Assembly: GCF_900156055.1 (NCBI RefSeq)
Contig: NZ_FTMQ01000002.1
Span: 62,001-126,000 of the forward strand
Length of the DNA: 64,000 nucleotides
Direction of reading: 5' to 3'
DNA from: Rhizobium sp. RU33A
GTDB taxonomy: Bacteria > Pseudomonadota > Alphaproteobacteria > Rhizobiales > Rhizobiaceae
Positions 1-9,079 of this stretch are shown piece by piece; position 1 is the first letter of the stretch; each line of letters starts with the position of its first letter. A program made the position numbers and the translations under genes. The notes under the pieces are model-generated. The model worked only from the letters and a program-made list of their open reading frames with translations. It ran no database searches and had not been told where the DNA came from.

Positions 1-2
1 CC

Positions 3-158
3 ATCACCACGGAAGCTGTGGCACTCGCCTCCGGCAACAACCGCCGCGTCATTGGAGTCTATGCCCTGTTGCAGACCATTCTCCCCTTCCTCGCCTTCGC
101 GCTTGCCGCGCTCTTGCCGGTTCTTCTCCATCGCAACCGTCGTGAGATGAGGGTGTGA
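3..158 (+). CDS. ABC transporter permease, C-terminal end only (partial)
   Basis: Only the last 51 codons are in the window; the gene enters from the left edge and stops at TGA 156-158. The visible part has one hydrophobic segment (from about YALLQTILPF to LAALLPVLLH) followed by a basic tail, HRNRREMRV, as expected for the last membrane helix and cytoplasmic end of an ABC permease. The stop codon shares a base with the ATG of the ATPase that follows, so the two are translationally coupled. The ATPase resembles the YnjD/thiamine-type importers, so this is probably the fused or second permease of that importer. The substrate is not known. Confidence 0.6.
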   Translation: MTTEAVALASGNNRRVIGVYALLQTILPFLAFALAALLPVLLHRNRREMRV

Positions 159-832
159 TGATGTCGCAAAGTCAGGTCGACACAGGTCTTCGCCTCTCCA
201 ATATCGTGATCCGCCTCGGAGATGATCTTCTGATCGCGCTCGATACAGAAGTGCCTCCTGGCTCGATTTTCACCGTCATGGGTCCTTCGGGCTCAGGGAA
301 ATCGACGCTGCTTTCCTTCATCGGCGGTTTTCTCGAGCCTGCCTTTCATGCGGAGGGTGAAGTCTCCGTTGGTGATATTGATCTTCTGGCGCTTGCGCCG
401 GAGCAGCGACGGGCTGGTATCCTCTTCCAGGATCCGTTGCTCTTTCCGCATATGTCCGTCGGCGCCAATGTTGCCTTCGCCATTCCCGGCGAGGTTTCGG
501 ACCGGAAGCTCAGATGGCGGATGGCAGCCGAGATCCTTCGGGAGATGGAGTTACCGGGCTTTGAGGATCGCGATCCGGCGACGCTGTCAGGTGGCCAGAA
601 GGCGCGCGTGGCGCTCGCCCGTGTCCTGGTCTCGCAACCCCGCCTGCTGTTGCTCGATGAACCCTTCTCCAAACTCGACATGGCGCTTCGCAACCAGATG
701 CGCTCACTCGTCTTTGACCGCGCTCGCAGCGCCGGTCTGCCGGTCATTCTTGTCACGCATGACGAGGCCGATGCGGAGGCGGCGGGCGGACCGGTGCATC
801 GGCTGGGCGATCAGGAGAACGATCATGGATGA
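158..832 (+). CDS. ABC transporter ATP-binding protein (YnjD-like)
   Basis: A 224-residue nucleotide-binding subunit that energises the permease encoded just upstream at the inner membrane. Visible motifs are Walker A GPSGSGKST (residues 42-50), the signature LSGGQKARVALAR (about 143) and Walker B LLLLDEPFSKLD followed by the switch His in VTHDEAD. The protein is short and has no C-terminal regulatory domain, as in small-molecule importers of the YnjD/ThiQ kind. Three candidate starts occur in a row (GTG 155, ATG 158, ATG 161); 158 was taken because it overlaps the permease stop. The 3' end overlaps the next gene by 8 bases. The solute is not evident. Confidence 0.85.
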   Translation: MMSQSQVDTGLRLSNIVIRLGDDLLIALDTEVPPGSIFTVMGPSGSGKSTLLSFIGGFLEPAFHAEGEVSVGDIDLLALAPEQRRAGILFQDPLLFPHMSVGANVAFAIPGEVSDRKLRWRMAAEILREMELPGFEDRDPATLSGGQKARVALARVLVSQPRLLLLDEPFSKLDMALRNQMRSLVFDRARSAGLPVILVTHDEADAEAAGGPVHRLGDQENDHG

Positions 833-1937
833 AGACGGCAGCATCGACGCCGAGATCCTGCTGCTCGGTGGTGGTCACGCGCATGTCGAGGTGATCCGGA
901 GGCTCGGCCTATCTGGTCTCGGGGCGAGAATGACGCTCGTCTCCCCCGGCCGGTATGCGCCTTATTCCGGCATGCTCCCGGGCTACATCGCCGGCGTGTA
1001 CAGCTTTGACGACTTTCATATCGATCTGGCCGCATTGTGCTTGCGCTTCGGTGTGACCTTTCTCGAAACGTCGGCCACGCATATCGATCCCGAAGAACGG
1101 ATCGTGCGTCTCGCAGAGGGCGGCTCTGTTGGCTACCGGCTCCTTTCGGTCGACATTGGATCCACGCCGTCGCTTCCGCTGGGGATATCAGCCGGCATTT
1201 CCGTCAAGCCGATTTCAAGCTTCACCGATCGCCTCGGACGGCTCGATGCTCTCATCGCCGCGGGCGAGCGCATCAGGCTCGCAGTCGTGGGGCAGGGGGT
1301 GGCGGGGGTCGAGGTCGCTTTCGCCCTAAAACAGAGATTTTCCAGTCGGGATGTGCAGATCGCGCTGATCGGGCGGTCTGCGGGACCGGTGCCGGAGCGT
1401 AGCTATCGGGCACGGCGACTGGTGGAAAAGGAACTAGGGGTGGCAGGGATCGCTCACCATCCGGCTTTTGACGTGGTCGGTTTTCAAAATGGTGAAGTCG
1501 TCGCGCGGGATGGCCGGAGACTTGTCGCCGACGAAGTCATCTGGACGACCTCGAGCGGTTCGCAAGGATTTCTGCGAGACACCGGGCTTCTGCTGGATGC
1601 CGGGGGGTTCATCCGTGTCGATGAAAACCTTCGTTCCCTGTCGCATCCGGATATCTTCGCCGCCGGCGACGTGGCGTGTCTCGCCGATCCGCGTCCCAAG
1701 GCGGGTGTCTTTGCGGTCCGTCAGGGTCCCGTTCTTGCGGAGAACATCCATCGGAGCTTGAAGGGGGAGGCGCTTGAAGTCTATCGTCCGCAGCGCTCCT
1801 GGTTGGTGCTGATATCGCTCCCGAACGGCCGTGCGATTGCCGACAAATGGGGATTGGCCGTAGTGGGGCGCTGGGTTGCCCGCTGGAAGGACCGGATCGA
1901 CCGAGGTTTCATGCGGCGCTACAAACAGGACATTTGA
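825..1937 (+). CDS. FAD-dependent pyridine nucleotide-disulfide oxidoreductase (TIGR03169-type)
   Basis: A 370-residue flavoprotein with an N-terminal dinucleotide fold (ILLLGGGHAHVEVIRRL, residues about 10-26), a second NAD-binding stretch (LAVVGQGVAGVEVAFAL, about 150) and the late FAD motif IFAAGDVA. The GGGHAHV start is typical of the family often found fused to or beside selenide-water dikinase (SelD). No selD is visible here. The reading frame stays open upstream to 348, but that part is a shadow of the ATPase; ATG 825 gives a normal family N terminus and overlaps the ATPase stop. Co-transcription with the ABC transporter suggests a linked, unidentified substrate. Confidence 0.75.
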   Translation: MDEDGSIDAEILLLGGGHAHVEVIRRLGLSGLGARMTLVSPGRYAPYSGMLPGYIAGVYSFDDFHIDLAALCLRFGVTFLETSATHIDPEERIVRLAEGGSVGYRLLSVDIGSTPSLPLGISAGISVKPISSFTDRLGRLDALIAAGERIRLAVVGQGVAGVEVAFALKQRFSSRDVQIALIGRSAGPVPERSYRARRLVEKELGVAGIAHHPAFDVVGFQNGEVVARDGRRLVADEVIWTTSSGSQGFLRDTGLLLDAGGFIRVDENLRSLSHPDIFAAGDVACLADPRPKAGVFAVRQGPVLAENIHRSLKGEALEVYRPQRSWLVLISLPNGRAIADKWGLAVVGRWVARWKDRIDRGFMRRYKQDI

Positions 1938-1977
1938 CTGCGCGCTCCGTCACCCGAGGTGGACCGATCAGCTCATC

Positions 1978-2009
1978 AAAAAAGCCCCGCACACCGGAGT
2001 GCGCGAGGC
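1978..2009 (-). terminator. Rho-independent terminator of the arabinoside ABC operon
   Basis: Read on the minus strand, a GC-rich stem (GCC-T-CGC-G-CAC pairing GTG-T-GCG-G-GGC, with two G-U pairs and a four-base loop) is followed by six T. It lies 33 bases after the solute-binding protein stop and insulates that operon from the convergent oxidoreductase gene. Confidence 0.8.
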
Positions 2010-2042
2010 AGGCCAGGGAGGCCTTGGGGAGTCGGGCAGGGA

Positions 2043-3353
2043 TCAGAGGTCGCCGAGCAGTTCGTTGACGCGGCTTTCTGCCGAAGCGAGCGCTTCGTCG
2101 ACCGACTTGTCACCATTCACGGCAGCACCGATTTCCTCACCGATGATGTCCTGGATCGGGAACTGGCGCTGGACCTCGGCCGGCAGCGAGCGGCCGGTGT
2201 CGGCAATCTTCGCAATGTTTTCACGATGCGGCAGGGACTTGAACTCGTCCATGTCGAAGACTGCCTTGGAAGCCGGCAGGTGGCCGGTGCGGGCCCACTG
2301 GAAATCGTTCTCCGACAGGAACTTGAAGAGCTTGCCGATGGCATCCACCTGTTCCTGCGTGCGGTCCTTCTTTGGCATGACCCAGCTGTGGCCATCGGCA
2401 TAGGTGCTGTCCTGTGCCGCAAAGAGCTGCGGTACGGGATAGACGGTATAGCCGTTCGAGAGCGCCGTGCCTTCTTTCTCGGACTGGGCGACATAGTCGC
2501 CGATCAGCCATGTACCGTTGACGGCAATCCCGCCTTCGCCATTGGCAAAGCCCGAGACGGCGGCGGCATAGTCGAGACCGGTGGTTGAGATGCCCTCATC
2601 CTTGGTCGCCTTCATCAGCTCGACGGCGGCCTTGGCTTCTGGCGTGTTCAGCTTGATGGCAGTCGGATCGGAGAAGAAGTCGGAGTTCTGTTGCTGCAGC
2701 AAGGTGTAGAGAATGCGCGCGTAGGATGCCGTCTCGTTGGCCATGATCTGGATGAGATAGGGCTTGCCGGTTTTTTCGGTAAACTGCTTGCCCTGCGAGA
2801 TCAGTTCTTCTGCCGATGTCGGCAGCATCGGCGTGCCGTCCGCGTTGACGAGGCCCGCTTCTTTCATCAGGTTCAGGTTGACGTGGAAGAGCATTGTCCA
2901 GTTGTCGAAGGGCAGGCCATAGAGCTGGCCTTCCTTGGTGACGCCATTGCGGCCCGCATCGGTAAAGTTCTCCGGCGACACGCCTTGAGCGGCCAGCACT
3001 TCGTTGATCGGCTCAATGAGGCCACGGCTCTGGTAGTCTGAGATGGCAGAGTAATGCATGGAGACGACGTCGGGTGCTGCACCGGAAGCCAGCTGGGCGT
3101 TCAGCTGGTCGTAACCCGGCCATTCGACTGTGGTGACGTTGACGTCGATATCCGGATTATCGGCTTCGAACTTGTTGACCAGCGCGGTGATGATGCCGCA
3201 TTCGCCGACGGCGGCGGATACGTCGGTCACGCTGCCATAGTCTGCCTCGCAGGCGCCGAAGAAGCGTTGCAGCTCGATTGTGGTCTGCGCCTGCGCCGAG
3301 GCGCCGTAGCCCAGCGCGGCGATCGCAACGGTGGTCATCAGAATCTTTTTCAT
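2043..3353 (-). CDS. ABC sugar-binding protein (family 1), arabinoside operon
   Basis: A 436-residue periplasmic solute-binding protein of the sugar family 1 type. It starts with a Sec signal (basic MKK, then a hydrophobic core ending ASAQA at about residue 22), and the mature part begins with QTTIELQRFFG. It is the last gene of the minus-strand operon abfA-ATPase-permease-permease-binding protein and is followed by a clear terminator. A purine-rich ribosome site (AAGGGAG) precedes the ATG. Because the operon opens with an arabinofuranosidase, L-arabinose or arabino-oligosaccharides are the likely cargo; this is inference from context, not from the binding pocket. Confidence 0.85.
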   Translation of the reverse strand: MKKILMTTVAIAALGYGASAQAQTTIELQRFFGACEADYGSVTDVSAAVGECGIITALVNKFEADNPDIDVNVTTVEWPGYDQLNAQLASGAAPDVVSMHYSAISDYQSRGLIEPINEVLAAQGVSPENFTDAGRNGVTKEGQLYGLPFDNWTMLFHVNLNLMKEAGLVNADGTPMLPTSAEELISQGKQFTEKTGKPYLIQIMANETASYARILYTLLQQQNSDFFSDPTAIKLNTPEAKAAVELMKATKDEGISTTGLDYAAAVSGFANGEGGIAVNGTWLIGDYVAQSEKEGTALSNGYTVYPVPQLFAAQDSTYADGHSWVMPKKDRTQEQVDAIGKLFKFLSENDFQWARTGHLPASKAVFDMDEFKSLPHRENIAKIADTGRSLPAEVQRQFPIQDIIGEEIGAAVNGDKSVDEALASAESRVNELLGDL

Positions 3354-3430
3354 CGTGTCTCACTCCCTTGTGTCGGGCTCTTGGCCCTGTTGGAATAAAG
3401 CCGGCCGGCTCCTCTCCGGCCGGGTAGGCT

Positions 3431-4282
3431 TCACTTCACCGCACCGCCGGAAACGGCCGTCACGATGTGTTTTTGGAAGATCACGTAGACGATCAGAGCC
3501 GGGGCGCTGGCGAAGACCGCCTGGGCCGCGAGAAAGCCCAGGCCCTCGCTCTGGGCAAAGTTGGATTGCGACGAAGCAAGCCCGACGGCCAGGGTGTACA
3601 TCTCTTTCCTGGTCGCAGAGATGAGGGGCCACCAATAGTCGTTCCAGCCGCCGAGGAAGGTGAAGATGCCGAGCGTTGCTTGTGCAGGCAGGGTCTGCGG
3701 CAGCATGACCTTCCAGAAGATCCGCCATTGCGAGGCGTTGTCGAGCAGGGCCGCCTCGTCGATCTCCTTGGGGATCGCCCGGAAGAACTGCGTCATCAGG
3801 AAGACACCGAATGCGCCCGACAGGCCCGGCAGCATCAGGCCGAGATAGGTGTTGTGCAGGCCGAACCAGTTGAACATCTGGTGGCGGGCGATGATGACCG
3901 CCTGTTCGGGTACTGCGAGGCCGAAGAGGACGATGATGAACAGCGTCCGGCGGAAGGGGAATTCCAGCCGGGCAAATCCGTAGCCGGCGAGCGACGACAG
4001 CACCAGAACCAGCAGGGTCTGACCGGTGGCCACGACGAGGCTGTTGAAGAACCAGCCGAAGACCTGGGAGGAATGCCAGATGTTCAGGTAGTTGGCGATC
4101 GTATAGGGCGCGCGGAAAACCGAGTCCGTCCCGACCATCAGATCCTGGTTGCTCTTGATCGAGAGGCCGATCAGCCAGGCCACCGGCGCCATCATGACGA
4201 TGGACAGGAGGGCTGCGCCCCAAAGCAGCGGCCGGTAGGTCGTCAGCACTTCCGGCTTGTAAGTCTCGTTTCTAGAGGTCAT
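3431..4282 (-). CDS. ABC sugar transporter permease (MalG/UgpE type)
   Basis: A 283-residue inner-membrane permease with about six hydrophobic segments and the permease EAA loop near EIDEAALLDNASQWRIFWKVMLP (middle of the C-terminal half). The start MTSRNET at 4282 overlaps the stop of the upstream permease by four bases (ATGA). The frame can be read open further upstream, but that only traces another frame of the partner permease. It forms the heterodimeric channel with the product of 4279-5160. Location and operon membership point to import of arabinose-containing sugars. Confidence 0.85.
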   Translation of the reverse strand: MTSRNETYKPEVLTTYRPLLWGAALLSIVMMAPVAWLIGLSIKSNQDLMVGTDSVFRAPYTIANYLNIWHSSQVFGWFFNSLVVATGQTLLVLVLSSLAGYGFARLEFPFRRTLFIIVLFGLAVPEQAVIIARHQMFNWFGLHNTYLGLMLPGLSGAFGVFLMTQFFRAIPKEIDEAALLDNASQWRIFWKVMLPQTLPAQATLGIFTFLGGWNDYWWPLISATRKEMYTLAVGLASSQSNFAQSEGLGFLAAQAVFASAPALIVYVIFQKHIVTAVSGGAVK

Positions 4283-5160
4283 GCGCCGTCCTCCGTCTTG
4301 CGCGAGGACACGACATACTGCGCCATGGCCGCCACGAGGATGATCAGGAAGAGGTATTGGGACGCCGCTGCCGCACGACCGACATCCCATCGGACGAAGC
4401 CGACTTCGTAGATGTACATGACCAGCGGACGCGAGGATCCGTTCGGGCCGCCGTTGGTCATCAACTGGGCCTGTCCGAAGAGCTGGAACTGGAAGACGAT
4501 CTGGATAATCGTGACGAGCATGATGGTGCGCGCGATCGACGGCAGGGTAATGCGTGTCAGGACGCGCAAGGGGCTGGCATTGTCGAGCGCTGCTGCCTCG
4601 TAAAGATCCTGAGGCACTTGTTGCAAGGCTGCGAGGAAGAGCATCATCGGCAGGCCGACGCACCACCAGACGGTCGCGACACCGACGGCGAACAGCGACC
4701 AGCCCCTCGTCGAGATGAAGTTGATCTGGTCGATGCCCGCCTCCGTGAAGAGCACAGACAGCAATCCATCTCCGGGGATGAAGACGAAGCGCCAGATCAG
4801 GGTGACGATGGTCACCGAGAGCACCGAGGAGGAAAAGAAGAGACCTCGGAAGAAACTGGTAGTGCGCGTTGTCCTGTTGAGTGCGAGCGCCAGAAACAGG
4901 CCCAGCGCCACGAGTGTCGGCACGCTGACCAGCACGAAGACGATGGTGTTGCGCAGGGCCTGCAGGAAGACGGCGTCGCCGGCGACGCGGATATAATTGG
5001 TCAGGCCGACAAAGCGGCCCGGACCGAAGAGGTCCACCTTGTGCAGGCTCAGCCACATGCCCCAGAAGAGGGGAAACACGAGTAGGGCGATGAAGACCAG
5101 CAGATAAGGCAGAACGAAGAGCCCATGGCTCCACTGACTGCGGCGATAGCTCTCGGCCAT
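4279..5160 (-). CDS. ABC sugar transporter permease (MalF/UgpA type)
   Basis: A 293-residue permease with an N-terminal helix (LFVLPYLLVFIALLVFPLF) and the EAA motif around DLYEAAALDNASPLRVLTRITLP. I placed the start at MAESYRRSQ (5160), one base after the ATPase stop; a longer start at 5217 would overlap the ATPase by about 55 bases. The spacing suggests translational coupling along the operon. It pairs with the MalG-type subunit encoded immediately after it. Confidence 0.85.
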   Translation of the reverse strand: MAESYRRSQWSHGLFVLPYLLVFIALLVFPLFWGMWLSLHKVDLFGPGRFVGLTNYIRVAGDAVFLQALRNTIVFVLVSVPTLVALGLFLALALNRTTRTTSFFRGLFFSSSVLSVTIVTLIWRFVFIPGDGLLSVLFTEAGIDQINFISTRGWSLFAVGVATVWWCVGLPMMLFLAALQQVPQDLYEAAALDNASPLRVLTRITLPSIARTIMLVTIIQIVFQFQLFGQAQLMTNGGPNGSSRPLVMYIYEVGFVRWDVGRAAAASQYLFLIILVAAMAQYVVSSRKTEDGA

Positions 5161-5161
5161 G

Positions 5162-6259
<1,098 letters not shown>

Positions 6260-6286
6260 GGTTTCTCCTCCCCGTCGTCGATTGGC

Positions 6287-7795
6287 TTACTGGCCGAGCC
6301 GGATTATCCGGTAGCTGAGCGGCGCGACCTCTGCCTTGAGGCGTCCGCTTTCGATGGTGACCCCGCTGCCGTCCACAGGCGCCACGGGTTGCTGGTCCGG
6401 ACCGTTCACCGCCTTCAGCGCATGCCCGGCGATGACCTTGTCCATGATGACCGTCCGGTCACCGAAGCCGTCGAGCGCGACATCGAGAGCGATGGCGTCG
6501 CTCTCGTGGCGGTTGACTATGAAGAGGGTCAGCGCGCCGTCGGTATCGCTCTCGACGGCGGAGACGTCGAGATAGGGAACGGCCTCGGCAAAGTCGGTCG
6601 AATAACCAGGGCAATCGATCGACAGCTGGTAGGAGGTGCCACGGCCGTAGCGCGAGGCAAAGAGGTAAGGGTAATAGGTCGTCTGGCGCCAGGCAGGGCC
6701 GCCGGGCACGGTCATGATCGGCGCGATGACGTTGACGAGCTGCGCCAGGCAGCCGACCTTCACGACGTCGGCGCGGCGGATGAAGGTGTTGAGGATGCAG
6801 CCGACCTGCAGCACGTCCTCGAAGTTGTAAATGTCTTCGAGAAGCTCAGGCGCATGCGGCCAGCCATCGCGGCCTTCGAGAACCTTCCGGTCGGCTTCGT
6901 TGGAATGGTACCAGACGTTCCACTCGTCGAAGCTGATATAGACGTCCTTCTTCGAGCGCTTCTTTGCCTTGGTCACCTTGATCACGGAAGCGATGGTCTC
7001 GATGTAGTCATCCAAGCGGGCGTTCTGCGCCAGATAGGCCGCGGTGTCGCCGGCATGGTTCTCGAAATACATGTGCAGGCTGATGTAATCGACGCTGTCA
7101 TAGGTGTAGTCGAGGACGGTTGCTTCCCAGGCCGGATAGGTCGGCATTTTGGGGGAAGAGGAGCCGCAGACGACCAGCTCGATCGACTTGTCGAAAGCGC
7201 GCATGGCCTTGGCCGTCTCGAATGCGACCCGACCATATTCCTCGGCGGTCTTCTGGCCGATCTGCCAGGGGCCGTCCATCTCGTTGCCGAGGCACCAGAG
7301 CTTGACGTTCCACGGCTCTTCGCGACCGTTCTTGCGGCGCAGATCCGACCAGTAGCTGCCGCCGGGGTGGTTCACATATTCGAGGAAGGCGCGGGCTTCA
7401 TCCAGGCCGCGAGATCCCAAATTGACGGCGAGCATCATCTCGGTGTTGGCGGCCTTGGCCCAGTCGGCAAATTCGTGGATGCCGACCTGGTTGGATTCCG
7501 AGGTATGCCAGGCGAGGTCGAGGCGGACCGGGCGGTCTTCCTTCGGCCCGATGCCGTCTTCCCAGTTATAGGCCGAAACGAAGTTTCCGCCGGGATAGCG
7601 GACGACGGGAACATCGAGTTCGCGGACGAGATCGATGACGTCCTGGCGCATGCCGTTTTCGTCAGCGGTCGGGTGATCAGGCTCATAGATGCCGGTGTAG
7701 ACCGCGCGACCGAGGTGTTCGACGAAGGAGCCATACAGACGTGGATCGATCGTGCTGATCTTGTAATCGCGGTGAACGGTGCCGACAGCCCGCAT
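6287..7795 (-). CDS. abfA: Alpha-N-arabinofuranosidase, GH51
   Basis: A 502-residue cytoplasmic glycoside hydrolase of family GH51, which removes terminal L-arabinofuranose from oligosaccharides. The catalytic acid/base is Glu172 in CLGNEMDG and the nucleophile is Glu291 in ISFDEWNVWYH; both are intact. There is no signal peptide, consistent with hydrolysis of imported oligosaccharides. ATG 7795 was chosen because GGAGG (7808-7804) stands eight bases upstream; the in-frame ATG at 7801 is too close to it. It is the first gene of the transporter operon, and two inverted repeats lie in its leader. Confidence 0.92.
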   Translation of the reverse strand: MRAVGTVHRDYKISTIDPRLYGSFVEHLGRAVYTGIYEPDHPTADENGMRQDVIDLVRELDVPVVRYPGGNFVSAYNWEDGIGPKEDRPVRLDLAWHTSESNQVGIHEFADWAKAANTEMMLAVNLGSRGLDEARAFLEYVNHPGGSYWSDLRRKNGREEPWNVKLWCLGNEMDGPWQIGQKTAEEYGRVAFETAKAMRAFDKSIELVVCGSSSPKMPTYPAWEATVLDYTYDSVDYISLHMYFENHAGDTAAYLAQNARLDDYIETIASVIKVTKAKKRSKKDVYISFDEWNVWYHSNEADRKVLEGRDGWPHAPELLEDIYNFEDVLQVGCILNTFIRRADVVKVGCLAQLVNVIAPIMTVPGGPAWRQTTYYPYLFASRYGRGTSYQLSIDCPGYSTDFAEAVPYLDVSAVESDTDGALTLFIVNRHESDAIALDVALDGFGDRTVIMDKVIAGHALKAVNGPDQQPVAPVDGSGVTIESGRLKAEVAPLSYRIIRLGQ

Positions 7796-7812
7796 GTGCA
7801 TTTCCTCCAAAT

Positions 7813-7854
7813 ATATCCGTTTTTCGGATATCTATCATAATTAAGGATATGATA
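7813..7854 (-). promoter_or_regulatory. Paired inverted repeats in the abfA leader (candidate operators)
   Basis: Two perfect inverted repeats stand side by side upstream of abfA: ATATCCG (7813-7819) with CGGATAT (7825-7831), five-base spacer; and TATCATA (7833-7839) with TATGATA (7848-7854), eight-base spacer. The region is AT-rich in a GC-rich genome. The adjacent ArsR-type regulator gene ends 57 bases away. The likely role is an operator for that regulator; there is no run of T after the stems to suggest a terminator. Confidence 0.5.
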
Positions 7855-7910
7855 CACGGGATCGACCGGAGGTCAATCCGGCAATATGCAGGGGAAATAG
7901 GAGGGGCGCT

Positions 7911-8855
7911 TCAGGTCTTGATCCGCAGGACAATGTCCTGATCGTAATTGCCGAAGCCTCGGCCGAAGATGTTGATTCCGCCGGGATGTTCGGCCGTTTC
8001 CGGCACTTCGATCCGGACGCGGATCGATCGGTGATCGAGCAGCTCGAGGTCGCCGAGTGTCGTTTCGGAGACCCGCATGCCATCGATGAAGGTGCCGTTG
8101 TCCGTCACCCGGAAACTTTTAAGAACGCCATACTGGCTGCCGCGCAGCTTCCACCAGTCGGGCGTGAACTTGCCGCGCCGATCGCCGAAATCGCCGGGTG
8201 ACGTCCAGGTCGCGACCGCCTTGCCATTGATCGAAATGGTGATGTCGGACGGCCAGTTTTCGGAGGTGCCCGGCACTTCCGAAGAGAGCTCCATGAGCAG
8301 TTCGAGTTCCCGGATCGGTGCGCCCTTGATCCTGGCATTGTTGGGAAACTGATAGTCGACATAGCCGCGGGTAAACCAGAGCAGGCCCGCCTTCATGCGG
8401 TCCGGAGACAGGAAGGTGTCGGGGCTATCGAGGTAACCGATGATCGCATCTGGGCCGCACATGCCGCAGGGGGCGTAGACGTCGTAGCCGCTATAGAGGC
8501 CGACCGGCATGGAGACTTCGATAGCCTCGTCTGTCGCCTCATTGGGTCGCGTAAACGTGAGGACGATCTCGTCGTGCACGGCATGGCAGATCTTCTGGCT
8601 GCCCTTGCGTGCCTTCTGAACCTCGGTTCGGATGAGGCCCGCTTCTTCCATCTGGTTGAGATGTGTGGATGTGGTTGATTGCGGGAGTTCCAGCACCTCG
8701 GCAATCTCGTTGACGTTGAGTGGACCTCTGGCGTGAAGCAGTTCCAGGATCGCCAATCGTGCCGGCGCGGCGAGGCTCTTGAGGACATCCTTGCCGTCTT
8801 CCGGCGTGATCATCAAAAAACGGCTGCTCAAATCGGGTCCCCCTGCATTTCTCAA
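7911..8855 (-). CDS. ArsR-type winged-helix regulator with a large C-terminal domain
   Basis: A 314-residue protein. Residues about 20-90 are a winged helix of ArsR type (LKSLAAPARLAILELL, then ELPQSTTSTHLNQMEEAGLIR). The remaining roughly 220 residues are not an ordinary ArsR tail: a Cys pair in APCGMCGPDAI (about 143) is followed by a beta-rich stretch with many Trp, Gly and Asp residues, possibly a sugar- or ligand-binding sandwich. I do not recognise the domain by name. It lies directly upstream of abfA on the same strand and probably controls the arabinoside operon. The start at 8855 could be shifted to the internal Met at about residue 15. Confidence 0.7.
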   Translation of the reverse strand: MRNAGGPDLSSRFLMITPEDGKDVLKSLAAPARLAILELLHARGPLNVNEIAEVLELPQSTTSTHLNQMEEAGLIRTEVQKARKGSQKICHAVHDEIVLTFTRPNEATDEAIEVSMPVGLYSGYDVYAPCGMCGPDAIIGYLDSPDTFLSPDRMKAGLLWFTRGYVDYQFPNNARIKGAPIRELELLMELSSEVPGTSENWPSDITISINGKAVATWTSPGDFGDRRGKFTPDWWKLRGSQYGVLKSFRVTDNGTFIDGMRVSETTLGDLELLDHRSIRVRIEVPETAEHPGGINIFGRGFGNYDQDIVLRIKT

Positions 8856-8961
8856 TGCGTATCAGAATTCCTGATTAAAACAAGACTAGGTGGAGCGCTT
8901 CGGTTGGTGACTGAGCGTCTGATGCAGTTGTTTTGGAGTGCTGTTCCTGGTTGATGGTGCG

Positions 8962-8969
8962 TGTATACA
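8962..8969. promoter_or_regulatory. TGTATACA palindrome, distal copy in the van control region
   Basis: A perfect eight-base palindrome in the 224-base region between the divergent ArsR-type gene and vanA, 118 bases before the vanA start. The same word recurs at 9035-9042 and 9328-9335. It is a plausible half of a looping operator pair for the GntR/FCD regulator encoded after vanA. Confidence 0.45.
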
Positions 8970-9025
8970 TGAGACGTTAAATGGGCGGTTTTCCACGCCT
9001 CCGAAGCGTTTCGCCGCAGCTTTTG

Positions 9026-9042
9026 TTGACATGCTGTATACA
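9026..9042 (+). promoter_or_regulatory. vanA promoter -35 element with an overlapping TGTATACA operator
   Basis: TTGACA at 9026-9031 is followed directly by the palindrome TGTATACA at 9035-9042, which would sit in the promoter spacer. The -10 hexamer is weak (around 9049-9055). A repressor bound here would block RNA polymerase; the FCD-type GntR regulator of the operon is the natural candidate. Confidence 0.5.
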
Positions 9043-9079
9043 TTGTGGCTCTCTAGCGTTCGATAGAGGAGGAGCTGTC

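Noticed and set aside
348..824. Upstream extension of the FAD oxidoreductase frame
   Set aside because: The extension is Arg/Ser-rich and lies wholly within the ABC ATPase gene in another frame; ATG 825 gives the proper flavoprotein N terminus.
4283..5134. Upstream extension of the MalG-type permease frame
   Set aside because: It lies inside the partner permease gene in another frame. ATG 4282 overlaps the partner's stop and starts a normal permease.
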